From Sabethes cyaneus (Eukaryota; Arthropoda; Insecta; Diptera; Culicidae): DNA of 64,000 bases. Within the stretch, counting starts at the first letter, position 1, and the number at the start of each line of letters is the position of its first letter. Of this stretch, positions 22,487-32,667 are shown piece by piece. Under the pieces are notes generated by a model. The model ran no database searches, had not been told where the DNA came from, and saw only the letters and a program-made list of their open reading frames with translations. Position numbers and translations under genes: made by a program. The stretch is from NCBI RefSeq assembly GCF_943734655.1, contig NC_071355.1:226305027-226369026 (forward strand), given 5' to 3'.

Positions 22487-23335
22487 CTGACCCGACAAAC
22501 TTCGTATTGCCACAAATTAAACTGTGTTGTACATAAATCGTGAATCTCGGGTAACCTTTGTCACAATCTTGAGTTTTGCAAGTTTCTGGGGAGTTAATGG
22601 GTGTTTCAATATATAAATTTTCCTCACAGTAAAGTAGAAAACAACTCCCCCCATTGCTTAGCCTGACAAAATAGAGCGGATAGCATTTAAATATTCACCA
22701 TCATAACAAACCATTTCGCCGAATATCATTTTGCGGAACACCAATTCTCGGTTGACCATAACGCGGAATATAGAGTTTCGCAGAATACCATTTCGCGAAA
22801 AACCTTACGCGGGATGTACCATTTCACAGAAAATCTTTTCGTAGAAAGTACCAGGGGTGACCCAACTGAAGGAAAGTAATAGAGGTCTGCAGACCTGGGA
22901 AAATAAATAAACCTAGATAGAGGTGATCTCTACGGGGGGCTGCCCCCCGCAGTGGCCGGCGCTTCCGACGCAACACTCGCGGCCTGTAGCCGTCTCTCGC
23001 TGAATTATCTAATGTTACTATTGATAGTTTTTGGTGGTCTTGCTATTAACTAATGTTTTACGAAAGAGTCTAAAATTTCCCGAGTTCGATTAGTTTTTGA
23101 GTTACGCAAAAATTTCTGTTTTATTTGTATGAGAGTCCTTATTCCCCTACCACAGGGGTGAGGGGTCTCAAGCCATCATAAAAAATCCTGCCTCCAAAAC
23201 TCCCCATTTGCTTCCAATTTGGTTCCATTTGCTTGTTTAGTTCTCTAGTTATGAGGATATTTGTATTTCATTTGTATAGGAAGCCCCCCTCCTAAAGTGG
23301 GGAGGGGTCTCAATTCACCATTTTGTTTTGGGAGT
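22487..23335 (+). repeat. Dispersed repeat starting ACTAGCTGACCCGACAAAC
   Basis: 'ACTAGCTGACCCGACAAACT', followed by TCGTATTGCC, at about 22483-22515 is the start of a repeat type I recall as widespread in insects. It contains a run of degenerate short tandem units around CCATTTCGCGGAAT (22705-22855). It also has a G/C palindrome-like patch, GGGGGGCTGCCCCCC (near 22935), and 'GGTGAGGGGTCTCA'-type phrases repeated at 23157 and 23300. No coding capacity is seen. Confidence 0.45.
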
Positions 23336-23338
23336 TGC

Positions 23339-23682
23339 GCAGTCGTCTTTTGTCCAGCGCCTCTGCGGTTCAAAGGTACACGAGTACCAACGAGCCACAT
23401 GCCCTGACGGGTGTTGTGGGTTCGAATCCGGTTATAATCTTAGATTATAGCATGGTTCGACCTTTGCACCTTCCAGCATTGGACAAAAGGTAGGAGTCAC
23501 TACGACTACTTATTAAGCGTGGCAACCCCCACCCCCCCTCACCAGCCCGCTCTTTCCCATCCATTCCAAAAAAAATCATTACTTTCCCCTACCGTCCCTC
23601 CATCAATTGTAGAACCATCGATTCAAAAAAAATAATATTAATGCCTGACTGCATTTCAAGGTCAAAGACTAAAAACACGAGT
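23339..23682 (+). mobile_element. SINE-like repeat with tRNA-type B box (copy A)
   Basis: It contains GGTTCGAATCC at 23419-23429, a perfect RNA polymerase III B box. Upstream is 'GCGCCTCTGCGGTTCAAAGG' and downstream the palindrome TATAATCT-T-AGATTATA (23433-23449). Homologous copies lie at 51573-51938 (minus) and 52055-52206 plus 52665-52806 (plus). The shared sequence extends past an A-rich patch to 'AAGGTCAAAGACTAAAAA'. A clear A box is not defined, so the tRNA-derived SINE call is tentative. Confidence 0.55.
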
Positions 23683-23690
23683 TCTAATTT

Positions 23691-24430
23691 AAGATGGTAA
23701 TTCCATATCTGCTGATAGGGTACGGGTTGGTGGGTGATCGGCTAAATAATACGTAACATCGGTGCCTCGCGTACCTGTAGGTATAAAATAGACCCCAAAG
23801 TGGTCCTTAGGCTCTTATCCAGCAACTCCTATTTCTACTTTCTCGTGGTACCAGCGGTGTTGTCAGGTTTTGCTGAAGAAGGATCCGTAGTTTTACCATC
23901 TGTTTTTATCACAGAAGAAAGGGTTACAATTTCACTTTGAACTAAGAAAGTAGCCAAATTAATTACAGTTTGTGAAAGTTTAACCGAAATTTGTGCTTCA
24001 ACTAAAGGTTATATTGGTTGAAGTGTTTGTAAATTTGGTTAAAAGTGTAAATTAATTTCGATATGTATTGTTTTCTAATAAACTAGAGTTCCTTTTAACA
24101 CGAATAAATTCTGCTTCATTCCGCCTAGATATATGATCATTTTTTAATTTCATAGGTATTGTTCTTGATTGTACCTATTTTAAGAAAATTAATACTTTTT
24201 TGAATCAAATCAGTTTATGATGCATTTCGAATTTTCCCTAAATAATTCAAGGACGCATACTCTTGACTTTCCTCCTTCGCCTTTTGTTTTGTTTTCGTTT
24301 GGTTTTTTCATCTCTTGTTTTAAATTTTTCGTCTTCTTTTTGCTATACGCACTTTGTGGCCTTTTGCTGTTGGCTTCATGTCCTGTTTTTGTTTATATTT
24401 TTAATTTGATTATAATCATAGCTTGGATCG
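23691..24430. other. AT-rich DNA with RTE 5'-region-like phrase
   Basis: 23807-23855 (GTCCTTAGGCTCTTATCC ... TCTCGTGGTACCAG) resembles 47879-47930, which precedes a decayed RTE copy. It may be a 5'-UTR relic of that family. The remainder is AT-rich and without genes. Confidence 0.35.
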
Positions 24431-24439
24431 TGCACGATT

Positions 24440-24503
24440 TCTGCGGGGTTGGGATTTGAACCTGCGTTCTCAGCGTGAGAGGCGTTAATGCTAACCACCA
24501 CAT
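24440..24503 (-). mobile_element. tRNA-like segment, probable SINE head (minus strand)
   Basis: Read on the minus strand, the segment has an A-box-like GTGGTTAGCATTAACGCC and a perfect B box, GGTTCAAATCC, about 30 bases later. This is the spacing of a tRNA internal promoter. The anticodon arm (TCTCA-CGC-TGAGA) does not have a normal 7-nt loop and I see no closing acceptor stem, so it is not a working tRNA gene. A tRNA-derived SINE head is the likely reading. Confidence 0.5.
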
Positions 24504-25020
24504 CGGAATTCACCACTCGTTTGTTTTGATGTCTTTTTAACGTTTGTTAGTCGTTTTGCATCGTCTTTTTGTCTCTTTTCAGCAATTTGTTGTCATTTTT
24601 CTATCGTAGTTAGAAGCATTTTTGATTTGATGGCGTCGTCATTTGCAGTCGTTTTTGATATATCTTGTCGCGGTTTTGCTATCTTTTTATTGTTTCTTCA
24701 TTGCGTTTTCTGCATCCATTCTTAGTTTCTTCGTCGTTTTTTCTTTTACCGTTTTTTCTTCAAAAACATGTTGTTTATTCATCACATTATCATTGCGTTT
24801 TCACCGTTTTTTGTCATCCCTTTGTTATATTTTCTCGTCGTCGTCAATTTATGATCTCTATGACGAGTTTTTGTTGTTTTTTCATTGTCTTTTCGTCATA
24901 TTTCCATTGTATTTTTGCCATTTTTTGGCGTCTTATTATCGTTTTTTGGTGCTGCTGGTGTCTTTTCGTTGCCATTTCTTTTCTTTCGTTTTTCGTCATC
25001 TTTTCATTATCTTTCATCCT
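24504..25020. repeat. Degenerate pyrimidine-rich TTTTCGTC-type repeat tract
   Basis: The + strand is a run of variants of TTTTCGTCRTCTTTTCATTG with irregular spacing. It continues as a second patch at about 25670-25920. The Phe-rich + ORFs (24643-25141) and the Lys/Met-rich minus ORF are translations of this tract. It probably belongs to a dispersed element next to the tRNA-like segment. Confidence 0.5.
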
Positions 25021-25179
25021 GTTTGTTGCCAAGATAATTGTTGAATTTAATTCAACGCGAAGTTTCCGAAATTATTATTCTCGAATGAAACACAACGATT
25101 ATGCAACGAGAGAATATAATTCTCCTATAATTATAAAATAAATACATATTTCAGGTTAATCAGCATGAACCGGATTAAC

Positions 25180-25612
25180 TATTGTAGCTTATGTAACTAT
25201 TGTACTTACGTTTAGTTCGCTTTATAAATTATTTATCACCTCTAGCAGGGCTAGTAGCTAGTAGTTAACGATTAACGATAGTCCAGTTGTAACGGTCTAT
25301 ATATACTGCTTTAAGCACAGGAGTGATAGTAAGTGTAGGTTACCTATTTTAAGTTCATCTTTTAGTTAAGTTGTATCGTTAAGTTATTTAAGTCTTAGTC
25401 TTATTTATATTCTTACCAATTAGAATTAGCGTTAGAATTCTTTAGTGTATAAGCACAGAATAACTGATTCGCAATTAATAGTTTAAGTTTAATTTAGTTT
25501 AAGAATAAGCAATAGCAGTTTAGCTCTGTGCACTTTTAGATTTTAGATTGTAAACAAAGATTCTATCAATGAAGTTATGCTGGCTTACCGATTAACAGAT
25601 ACTGTCAACAAT
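25180..25612 (+). mobile_element. Possible solo LTR, weakly supported
   Basis: The segment starts TGTAGC and ends TCAACA, with a TATATATA box near 25300 and AT-rich, stop-dense sequence. I found no 5-bp target duplication and no primer binding site. The call rests only on TG...CA ends and composition. Confidence 0.2.
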
Positions 25613-25669
25613 CCTGCAGAATCCGCGACCAATGAGTTGACGGAAACGCCAGTGTGGCCAACAATAACA

Positions 25670-25920
25670 AAAATCTTTTCTTTTATTTCTCTTTTCATAG
25701 TCTTTTCATCGTCTGTCTGACGTATAGTCGCCATCTTTTCGTCGTGCTTTTTATATGTTTTATCGGCTGTTTGGCGCATTTTAAACGTCACATTGCAGGT
25801 TGCAGTTTTGCAGGTCGACGCTGTTTTGGATTTCTTGATCGTATTTTCACATTATTTTCATCATATTTGTGTCGTCTTTTCACCAACTTTTCATCGTCTA
25901 TTTGCAGTAGACTCGGCTAC
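25670..25920. repeat. Second patch of TTTTCGTC-type tract
   Basis: Phrases such as CATCTTTTCGTCGTGCTTTT and CTTTTCACCAACTTTTCATCG repeat the pattern of 24504-25020. The 118-aa ORF at 25654-26010 is a product of this composition. Confidence 0.4.
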
Positions 25921-28808
25921 CTTGCAGTTACAGAGCTCTTTTTTTCTTTAAATTTGAAATCGAGCTGTGAGGTAATTAGTCCTACCAATATTATGAAAAT
26001 GAATAAGTAACTGAATAAGTAATATTAGTTTACAGTAATGTTTTTACAATTTCACTCGTAACTTCTACACCGAATAGCCAACACGAAACATGATGCATGA
26101 TTTTTCCCTGATTGTTTATCGAAATTATGTACAATCAACCAAATATGTCAAGCTTTTCTGCAAAATAGTTCTTAACCCTTAAATGCGCACTCTGAAAAAA
26201 TTCTTTTATATAGAAAACTTACTTATCTAAAGTGTAGTGGTGAATACAATTTACTCGGAATTTTCGAAATATAAAAAATATTTACGAATACGATATGTCA
26301 ACTTAATCCATCATTTTGAAATTATTCATCTGTCAAGCGGTAATTATATTCGCTAAATCATTCAGCAAGATCACGTATCATTGCGAAAGGCATCAGCATC
26401 TATCAGCCAGACAGGAAACCAACCAATCGCGCTGTTGCTCTCAAATGTGAAAGCATTGTCAAATTTCCCTAGGACCACCGATGCAAGTTTTCCTGCACCA
26501 CCGAAGCATGCAGCTAGTAGGTAGCTGGAGCAGTATCATCATTTTCGAAACCAGCTGTTTTCAGTCACATGAAATTTAAACACCTTCTGCATGATAAATT
26601 ATGATGAATAGCCGGATTCTGAGCTCCAATGAGAAACATTGTCCAATTGTACATATTTATTCAACTTTCGGTGTTATGCGGTAGGTTTCCGTTCAGCGTT
26701 CCAAATGTAGGTGCATTTTTTCCAGACCTGATATCCTGCGTTGAACACTGGCAGTGGGAGGTGTTGTGAACACGCAAGAGTTGTGGAAGTCGGCTTAACG
26801 CGATCCAAATACTAACAAAAGCTCAGTGACAGTGATACCGCTTGGCTGTGGCTGCTGCATGTGAGAAGGACGTCTGATGCATTACGATGACGCTCGACAA
26901 AATACGGTTCCGTAGATGCACCAACTGCACCAGCTGTTCCGTTGGTACGCGGGAGTGAGAATAACTAGGATTTAAGTGTAAATCTATTTTGGAAACCGAG
27001 CCCAGTTGAACGCGCAGATAGAGGTTCCGAATGTCTGGTTCGGACGTTTGTATTTCGCTCAGTTAGCTGGGGGGAGGCGCTGCTAGCTGGTGCTCTGAAA
27101 TGTAATGGAACGTGACATTTTTTTCGGCAGTCAGCAATGACCACTGCCAGGGAATGGAATTGTTTGGTGACACAGCATATGGCGCTCGACGGAAGAACGC
27201 ATCCCAATGCTACTAAGTTTGACGACCACTGATTGAGGGATTAGATTGTTGAAATAAATCTTTCATAGGAGCTTATTCAAAAATGTTGGGTAATTTGCAC
27301 AAAAATTAAAACAAGTAAAAGGTTTTAAATTTAGTTGCCATTTAGTATAGGTTTAGAACCTAGTTTATTGTACCAATAAGTATGCAAAATATATATTCGA
27401 ATATAAGTAAATTGTACATTGATTTCTTGCTATCACACGAACTAATGTTTCGGAGTTGCAGCAATTCATGAAAAATTTACAATTGTTTCCATTGAAATGT
27501 ACCGTCGCGTACGCATGAACGTCATTTCATTTGTCCAAAAAGCTACAGATTTCACTGCCGGACTACCGACGGTGGCACGTCAAATTCAATTTCAATTTGG
27601 CGAGCTCAAAAACTGGTTTAGGGAAAAGATTCACAGATGCGCATCTCTCGTCTGTTCAGAATCGTTCGTCGGACTCTCACCACCTCTCACCCAGCTTTTC
27701 CCAGCCCGGCCGGTATCAGAGCCTAGAATGCGACGCACAGCAATGAATAACGCAGAATGTACGCCCCACTGCAATCGGATGCAGCTATCCAGTGGCTGGT
27801 GGCGGTAATATGCAATTTTTCAATTTCATGCCGATTTTCTTGCTTTTATTTTCTCGCCTTCCGTTTTCCGTTTTGTTGGAATCCGATGTTTTGTTGGCCA
27901 CCACCGACACCGACCGGCTGTCGGTAGGAATACACGTGTGGGATTGATATGCAGTTTTGTGGAAATTTGTGGAATCGCTCACAGCCTTTCGAGTCGAAAA
28001 AGCATTGGCGTACCCAGGGATCAGTGCAAGTTGGGCACATACTAAACTGTTCACTTAACTCTAATTCACCTGAGCTACTATTGCTAATTTTAAGTTTATA
28101 CGACACATTAGTTGTAATTGGTTTGTTCTAGTTCAAGGTGTTTTGCTTCTGCAACTCAGTTCGGTACTCAAATCCGCTACTGTAGGGAGGTATGTGTTTT
28201 AAACTGCGAGAACAAAAAACACACAAAATCCAGCGAATGGTGACAAAAATCCGTACCTGTACCACTCCGGATGACATGACATGCTCGGATAGGTTTCAGC
28301 CGAACCGCTTCCTGAGCGATAACGTCCGGTGCGCATTGCCGGCTTTATTCTTATGAATAATTTGAGCTATGCAATTATGACCACACTTTCTTCGCGTGAT
28401 ACAATCAACGGAATGATGCGACATTATGACGTTTGACGTCGTTAATATGGTTGTTTTTAATAGCATTGGTATTTACCCCAGACAAGCAGTATTTAATATA
28501 TTGTTTCAAATAATGCTAGAATTTTTTTGGCAATATGTTTTATTTTGTTGGTTTTACCGTAGGACTATATTCCTGTTTACTATATGGGCAGCAATTATGA
28601 AAAGAACTACGATAATCCAACATTGGAATGAAAGATTTCAAACAGTCATAACTGCTTAATTCCAAACAGGAAATGCAACTTTGACAATGTGTTGTTGGAT
28701 AAATTGTTCAGTAATTTACTAACAATACTTTGGTAACTAACAAACCCCGGTGGAAACTAAGGTCGTATACTACCGGGAAGGAGGTATAATTAGTCTCGGC
28801 ACTATAAG
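25921..28808. other. Single-copy-looking stretch without recognised genes
   Basis: 26340-27240 and 27480-28420 have balanced composition and no visible repeat structure. Short ORFs occur on both strands without known motifs. 28420-28790 is AT-rich and leads into the RTE element. Intron or intergenic DNA is likely. Confidence 0.35.
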
Positions 28809-29429
28809 ATGGCAGCCTCATCGCGAGACTCGGTAGTGTTGCCCCAGTACGGCTACATACCTAAATTAAATAACTTACAAAATTCAAGCAAATTCGGAGC
28901 GGAACATTCGGTATCGACCCTGGGTGACGGAACAAGGACGACGAATGGAGACTCGGTACTTGGAACTGAAGATCGCTTTGTAGGTTGCGAGCGGGTGCTG
29001 ATTGAACAGCTTGAACCCCGCAAACTCGACATCGTAGCTCTGCAGGAAATCTGTCGCAAAGGCGAGAAGGTATGGAAGACCCGTGGCGGAAAGGCCCAGT
29101 TTTACCAGAGTGGTGGCACTACCGACGAACTGGGAACGGGCTTTGTAGTTTTGGGCGGAATGCAGGATCGCGTGATAGATTGGAAGGCGATCAACGAGAG
29201 AATGTGTGTATTGAGGATGAAGGGCCGTTTCTTCAATTGTAGCATCATTAACGTGCACTGCCCGCACAAAGGTAGACCCGACGATGAGAAAGAAGCGTTC
29301 TACGCGAGGCTGGAGGCAACGTACGACAGTTGCTCGTCACGGGACATCAAGATCGTCATCGGGGATATGAACGCCCAGGTCGGTAGGGAAGAAATGTATA
29401 GAACGTATGCTCCCGACGGCGGATATTGA
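28809..29429 (+). pseudogene. RTE endonuclease domain, N-terminal part (broken)
   Basis: This 206-aa frame encodes the apurinic-type endonuclease that nicks target DNA for target-primed reverse transcription. LDIVALQEI (residues 73-81) holds the catalytic Glu at 80, SIINVHCPH follows near 145-153, and KIVIGDMNAQVG (181-192) is the GDxN motif. The expected N-terminal WN motif is not seen. Just after the GREEMY segment, about 190 bp present in the copy at 48-50 kb are missing here. The frame then runs into a stop while the true continuation lies in another frame from about 29407. The upstream Met-rich start may be 5'-UTR read-through. Confidence 0.85.
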
Positions 29430-29658
29430 TTCTGACCATTACCTAGTAGCAGTACATGTGCGCTCAAAGCTGTCCACCGTATATCGGACGCGTCAAAGCC
29501 GCCCTCCTCGGCTGAACGTCAGGCAGCTAGATAACCCGCAAGCTGCCGAGAACTACGCGCGAATACTGAATGAGGCACTGCCTTCTTCCGAGGAGTTAGG
29601 TGCTTCAAACCTCGAAGACGGTTGGGGCGTAATACGCTCGGTCATCGGAGAGCGCTAG
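29407..29658 (+). pseudogene. RTE endonuclease C-terminal segment and start of linker
   Basis: The frame contains DSDHYLVAV (residues 8-16), the SDH motif with the catalytic His of this endonuclease family. A linker typical of RTE proteins follows and ends at a TAG. It overlaps the previous fragment in a different frame, the result of the internal deletion. Not functional. Confidence 0.8.
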
Positions 29659-29679
29659 GCACTAGGTATTGTGCCCCAG

Positions 29680-30365
29680 AGTATACAAAATGATTGGTTT
29701 GATGGGGAATGCCAACAAGCGGTGAAGGGAAAAAACTGCTGGGAAAAATTATCTAAGTATTGCCACTAGAGAGAACCTGGCCAAATACCGACGAGCTATG
29801 AAACAGTTGACCACGATCCTGAGGAGAGCGCCAAAAGGAGGACAGAGATCGTGAAGAATTAGAACAACTATTCCAAGCTAATGACACGCGCAAGTTTTAT
29901 GAGAAGGTGAACCAAACTCGAAAGGGTTACACACCGAAACCTGACATCTGTAGGAACGAGGGAGGGAATCTAATCACAAATGAGTGCGAGGTGGTCGACA
30001 GATGGAAGCAGTTCTTCGATGAACACCTCAATGGCGAAGTCGCAGAAAGAGGCGCAACGGAAATTAACCTAGGAGCGCCCATGGAAGTTAGTAATGTCCT
30101 AGCACTTGATCTCCAAGAAGTCAAACGAAAAATCGGGCTGCTGAAGACCAATAAAGCCACTGGGAAGGACCACCTACCGGCAGTGCTTTATAAACATGAC
30201 GGAGAAACAGTAGCAAAGGTTCTACACTGGAGTATTTCGAGGATTTGGGGGGATGAAAAGCTACCGGAGGAATGGATGGAAGGAGTGGTTTGTCCCATCT
30301 ACAAAAAGGGTGATCGGCTAGACTGCTGTAACTATCGCGGTATTACGCTGGTAAACACCTTCTAA
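29680..30365 (+). pseudogene. RTE linker and reverse transcriptase fingers (broken)
   Basis: The 29907-30365 frame contains 'RWKQFFDEHLNG', then 'NKATGKDHLPAVLYKH', then 'PEEWMEGVVCPIYKKGD' and 'NYRGITLVN'. These are the fingers and early palm blocks of non-LTR reverse transcriptases. It ends at TAA (30363-30365), where related elements continue into the palm domain; the next block resumes in another frame. 29680-29906 carries the decayed linker. Confidence 0.85.
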
Positions 30366-31138
30366 AGGGTAATCTCCCAGATCCTGTTACGCCGGTTGTC
30401 ACCGATAGCACAAGGTTTCGTAGCGAATTATGAGGCGGGTTTCATGGGGGCTCGCGTAACTACGGACCAAATTTTTACTATCCGATAGATCTTGCAGAAA
30501 TGTCGGGAGTACAACGTGCCCACGCATCACATCTTTATTGATTTCAAAGCAGCATACGATACAGTTGATCGAGCAAGCTATGGCAGATCATGCACGAACA
30601 CGGTTTTCCGGACAAACTGACGCGACTGATCAGAGCTACGTTGGATCGAGTGATGTGTTTCGTACGCATCTCTGGGACACTCTTGAGCCCCTCCGAGACG
30701 CGACGAGGGTTGAGACAAGGTGACGGTTTATCCTGCATGCTGTTCAACATCGCTCTTCAGGGAGTGATCCGACGAGCGGGGATCGAAACGAGAGGCACGA
30801 TTTTTACCAAGGGTTGCCAACTTCTAGGCTTTGTAGATGACTTCGATATCATAGCCAGGAACTTTGCGACGGCGGAGGAAATCTGCGCCAGACTGAAAGC
30901 GAAGTCTAGGAGAATTGGGCTAAAAATAAATGCGTCGAAGACCAAATACATGCAAGGAAGAGGCTCAAAGGAAACAAACGCGCGTCTCCCACGGACGGTA
31001 ACCGTTGACGGCGACGAACTAGAACTCCTTACAACACTAGTAAGGAGATCCAGCGGCGCATCCAAGCGGGAAATCGGGCCTACTTTGCCCTTCGTAAAAC
31101 GCTACAATCAGGAAGCATACGCCGCAGTACGAAGCTAA
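30366..31138 (+). pseudogene. RTE reverse transcriptase palm and thumb (broken)
   Basis: 30520-30560 encodes an IDFKAAYDT block (motif A). The frame 30590-31138 has HGFPDKLTRLIRATL, then GLRQGDGLSCMLFNIAL (motif B region, residues 40-56). LLGFVDDFDIIA (residues 78-89) follows, where the usual FADD motif C reads FVDD. LKINASKTKYM follows. The two catalytic Asp of motif C are kept but motif A is in a separate frame. The frame ends at TAA just before 31141. Confidence 0.85.
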
Positions 31139-31140
31139 CA

Positions 31141-31491
31141 ATGTACAAAACCATTATTAGACCGGTAGTTCTTTATGGACTTGAAGCCGTGACGCTGCTC
31201 ACGGAGGACATACGCTCCCTTGCCGTGTTTGATCGGAAAGTGCTGCGGACGATATTTGGCGGAGTACAAACTGAAAGCGGAGAGTGGCGCAGGCGTATGA
31301 ATCACGAGCTACAGGCACTGACTCCCATCGTACATCTAGCGAAAATTAGCAAGCTTCGATGGCTCGGCCAGGTCGAAAGCGATTTGGGACTTCTGAGACG
31401 ACTAAGAAATTGGCGACGAGTGGTCCAAGACCAAGTTGAATGGAGACGAGTGCTTGAAACAGCACGAGCCACCCCGGCTCTATGCTGCTGA
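31141..31491 (+). pseudogene. RTE C-terminal segment
   Basis: The 116-aa frame contains MYKTIIRPVVLYGLEA, FDRKVLRTIFGGVQ and RRRMNHELQAL, then NWRRVVQDQVEWRRVLETA. This is the conserved tail that follows RTE reverse transcriptases. Part of the tail is shortened relative to the copy at 43.6 kb, which has an extra 'NPTGTRNRGA' stretch. The element ends within about 20 bp of the stop in a GAA run. Confidence 0.8.
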
Positions 31492-31501
31492 AGAAGAAGA
31501 A

Positions 31502-32667
31502 CTAAGGCGGCGAGAAACATCGTACAACAAGCGGATGTCACCATTGGCGGCGGCGGTTCCCCTTGTTCGGTTAGGGAATTAGTCCAGGCTCTCTTGTCCC
31601 GCCTACAAGCTCGTTTAACAGCCCTCTTCAGTTCGACGGGCAGCTGTCTTAGTCGATCTGGTTCGCGCTCGCTCAATGCCGGCTTTCGCCAGTCTCTGCT
31701 CGTCGATCTTCCTCCAAGTTTCATCCAATATCCACTCTTTTCGCCCACTTGGTGCTTTGCCGAAGGTTTCGTCACTGGTCGTGATGAAGGCGTTATTGAT
31801 ACCAGTTCATTGCTCTTCGACAGTTCCACCAGGTGGTAACTCCGAGGCTCGGGATTATAGTTGTTCGACAAAGATTCTTTTCACCTCAGGATTCTCCAAG
31901 CGGCGGACGTCGTAACGGCACCCTCCAAGCAGCACACTTTTCGCACTTATGGTTGCAGAAACTTGTTTATGACTGAAATTAGTCATAAATCGGTTGCCAC
32001 AACTGGCTTGTAACAACTATCAACGCTGCGTTTGTTGCGTACATCAAGAAGACTCCACGTGACTTTACGTACTGGTCTATGGGACTTAGGCGCCCAAGTG
32101 GATTTGGATGTCCCCCTTCGGGATTTTCTCAACCACTCTGTTCAGCTGGCTGTAGAAACTCTTTTTCTCCTGCAGATCGGTAGCATCTGTTGGCCCATAG
32201 CACTGGATCGCTGTAAGCTTTCTAGCCCGTGTTCTGAATGTGGCAACGATTATTCTTTCGTTTATCGGTTCCCACTTCATCAGGGCCGCATGTGTCCCTG
32301 GGCTCAGTAAGAATCCAACTCTTCTGTCTCAAGTAGCGTCTTTACTTCGTATGCCAGAGTAGAGCAAAACTTGCTCGGATGATGTCTTGTGTTCGCCAGT
32401 GCCCGGCCAGCGGACCTCGCTTAGCTCCAGGATTTCAAGCTTCAGCCGACCAGCTTCCCTTGCAAGTTGAGTCAGCTTACACTGCTGGACAAGGGTCAGT
32501 GTATTCCATGTTCCGATTCGTTTCCGTGTTTTCGTGGTTTTCGTACTACCGGTCGTTGCCAAAAATCCAGATAGATTTCTTTTTCCATTTTCATCAACTT
32601 TTTGTTTTCCGGTGTAGTAGGCTGTTCCTAAATTCCTTATCCCGCTGACGGGGCTGCGTAATGCCAT
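31502..32667 (-). pseudogene. 5' part of a second RTE-like element, endonuclease (minus)
   Basis: On the minus strand, 32329-32667 encodes RIGTWNTLTLVQQCKLTQLA and EILELSEVRWPG, the N-terminal WN motif and the catalytic-Glu block of a non-LTR endonuclease. 32086-32280 encodes 'WEPINERIIVATFRT' and 'KGDIQIHLGA', in which the GDFN motif is damaged. 31500-31650 holds a linker (KRACRRDKRAWTNSL). The frames are shifted against each other. The reverse transcriptase part is absent: the element stops where copy 1's GAA tail ends. It is a different subfamily from copy 1. Confidence 0.8.

Larger units (their letters stand above)
28809..31495 (+). mobile_element. RTE-type non-LTR retrotransposon, copy 1 (decayed)
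   Basis: An endonuclease region is followed by a linker, a reverse transcriptase and a C-terminal region on the same strand, in at least five frames or fragments. There is no RNase H domain or gag ORF, as in the RTE clade. It has internal stops (for example TAG at 29656 and TAA at 30363) and a deletion in the endonuclease. The 3' end after the last coding segment is a short GAAGAAGAAGAA run, similar to RTE 3' microsatellite tails. Related decayed copies lie at 42830-43900, 48300-50490 and 55728-59420. Confidence 0.85.

Noticed and set aside
24440..24503. Functional tRNA gene
   Set aside because: A and B boxes are present but the anticodon arm has an abnormal loop and no acceptor stem closes.
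24643..25141. Hydrophobic Phe-rich ORFs as membrane proteins
   Set aside because: They follow from the degenerate TTTTCGTC pyrimidine tract; the pattern has no defined membrane segments beyond composition.
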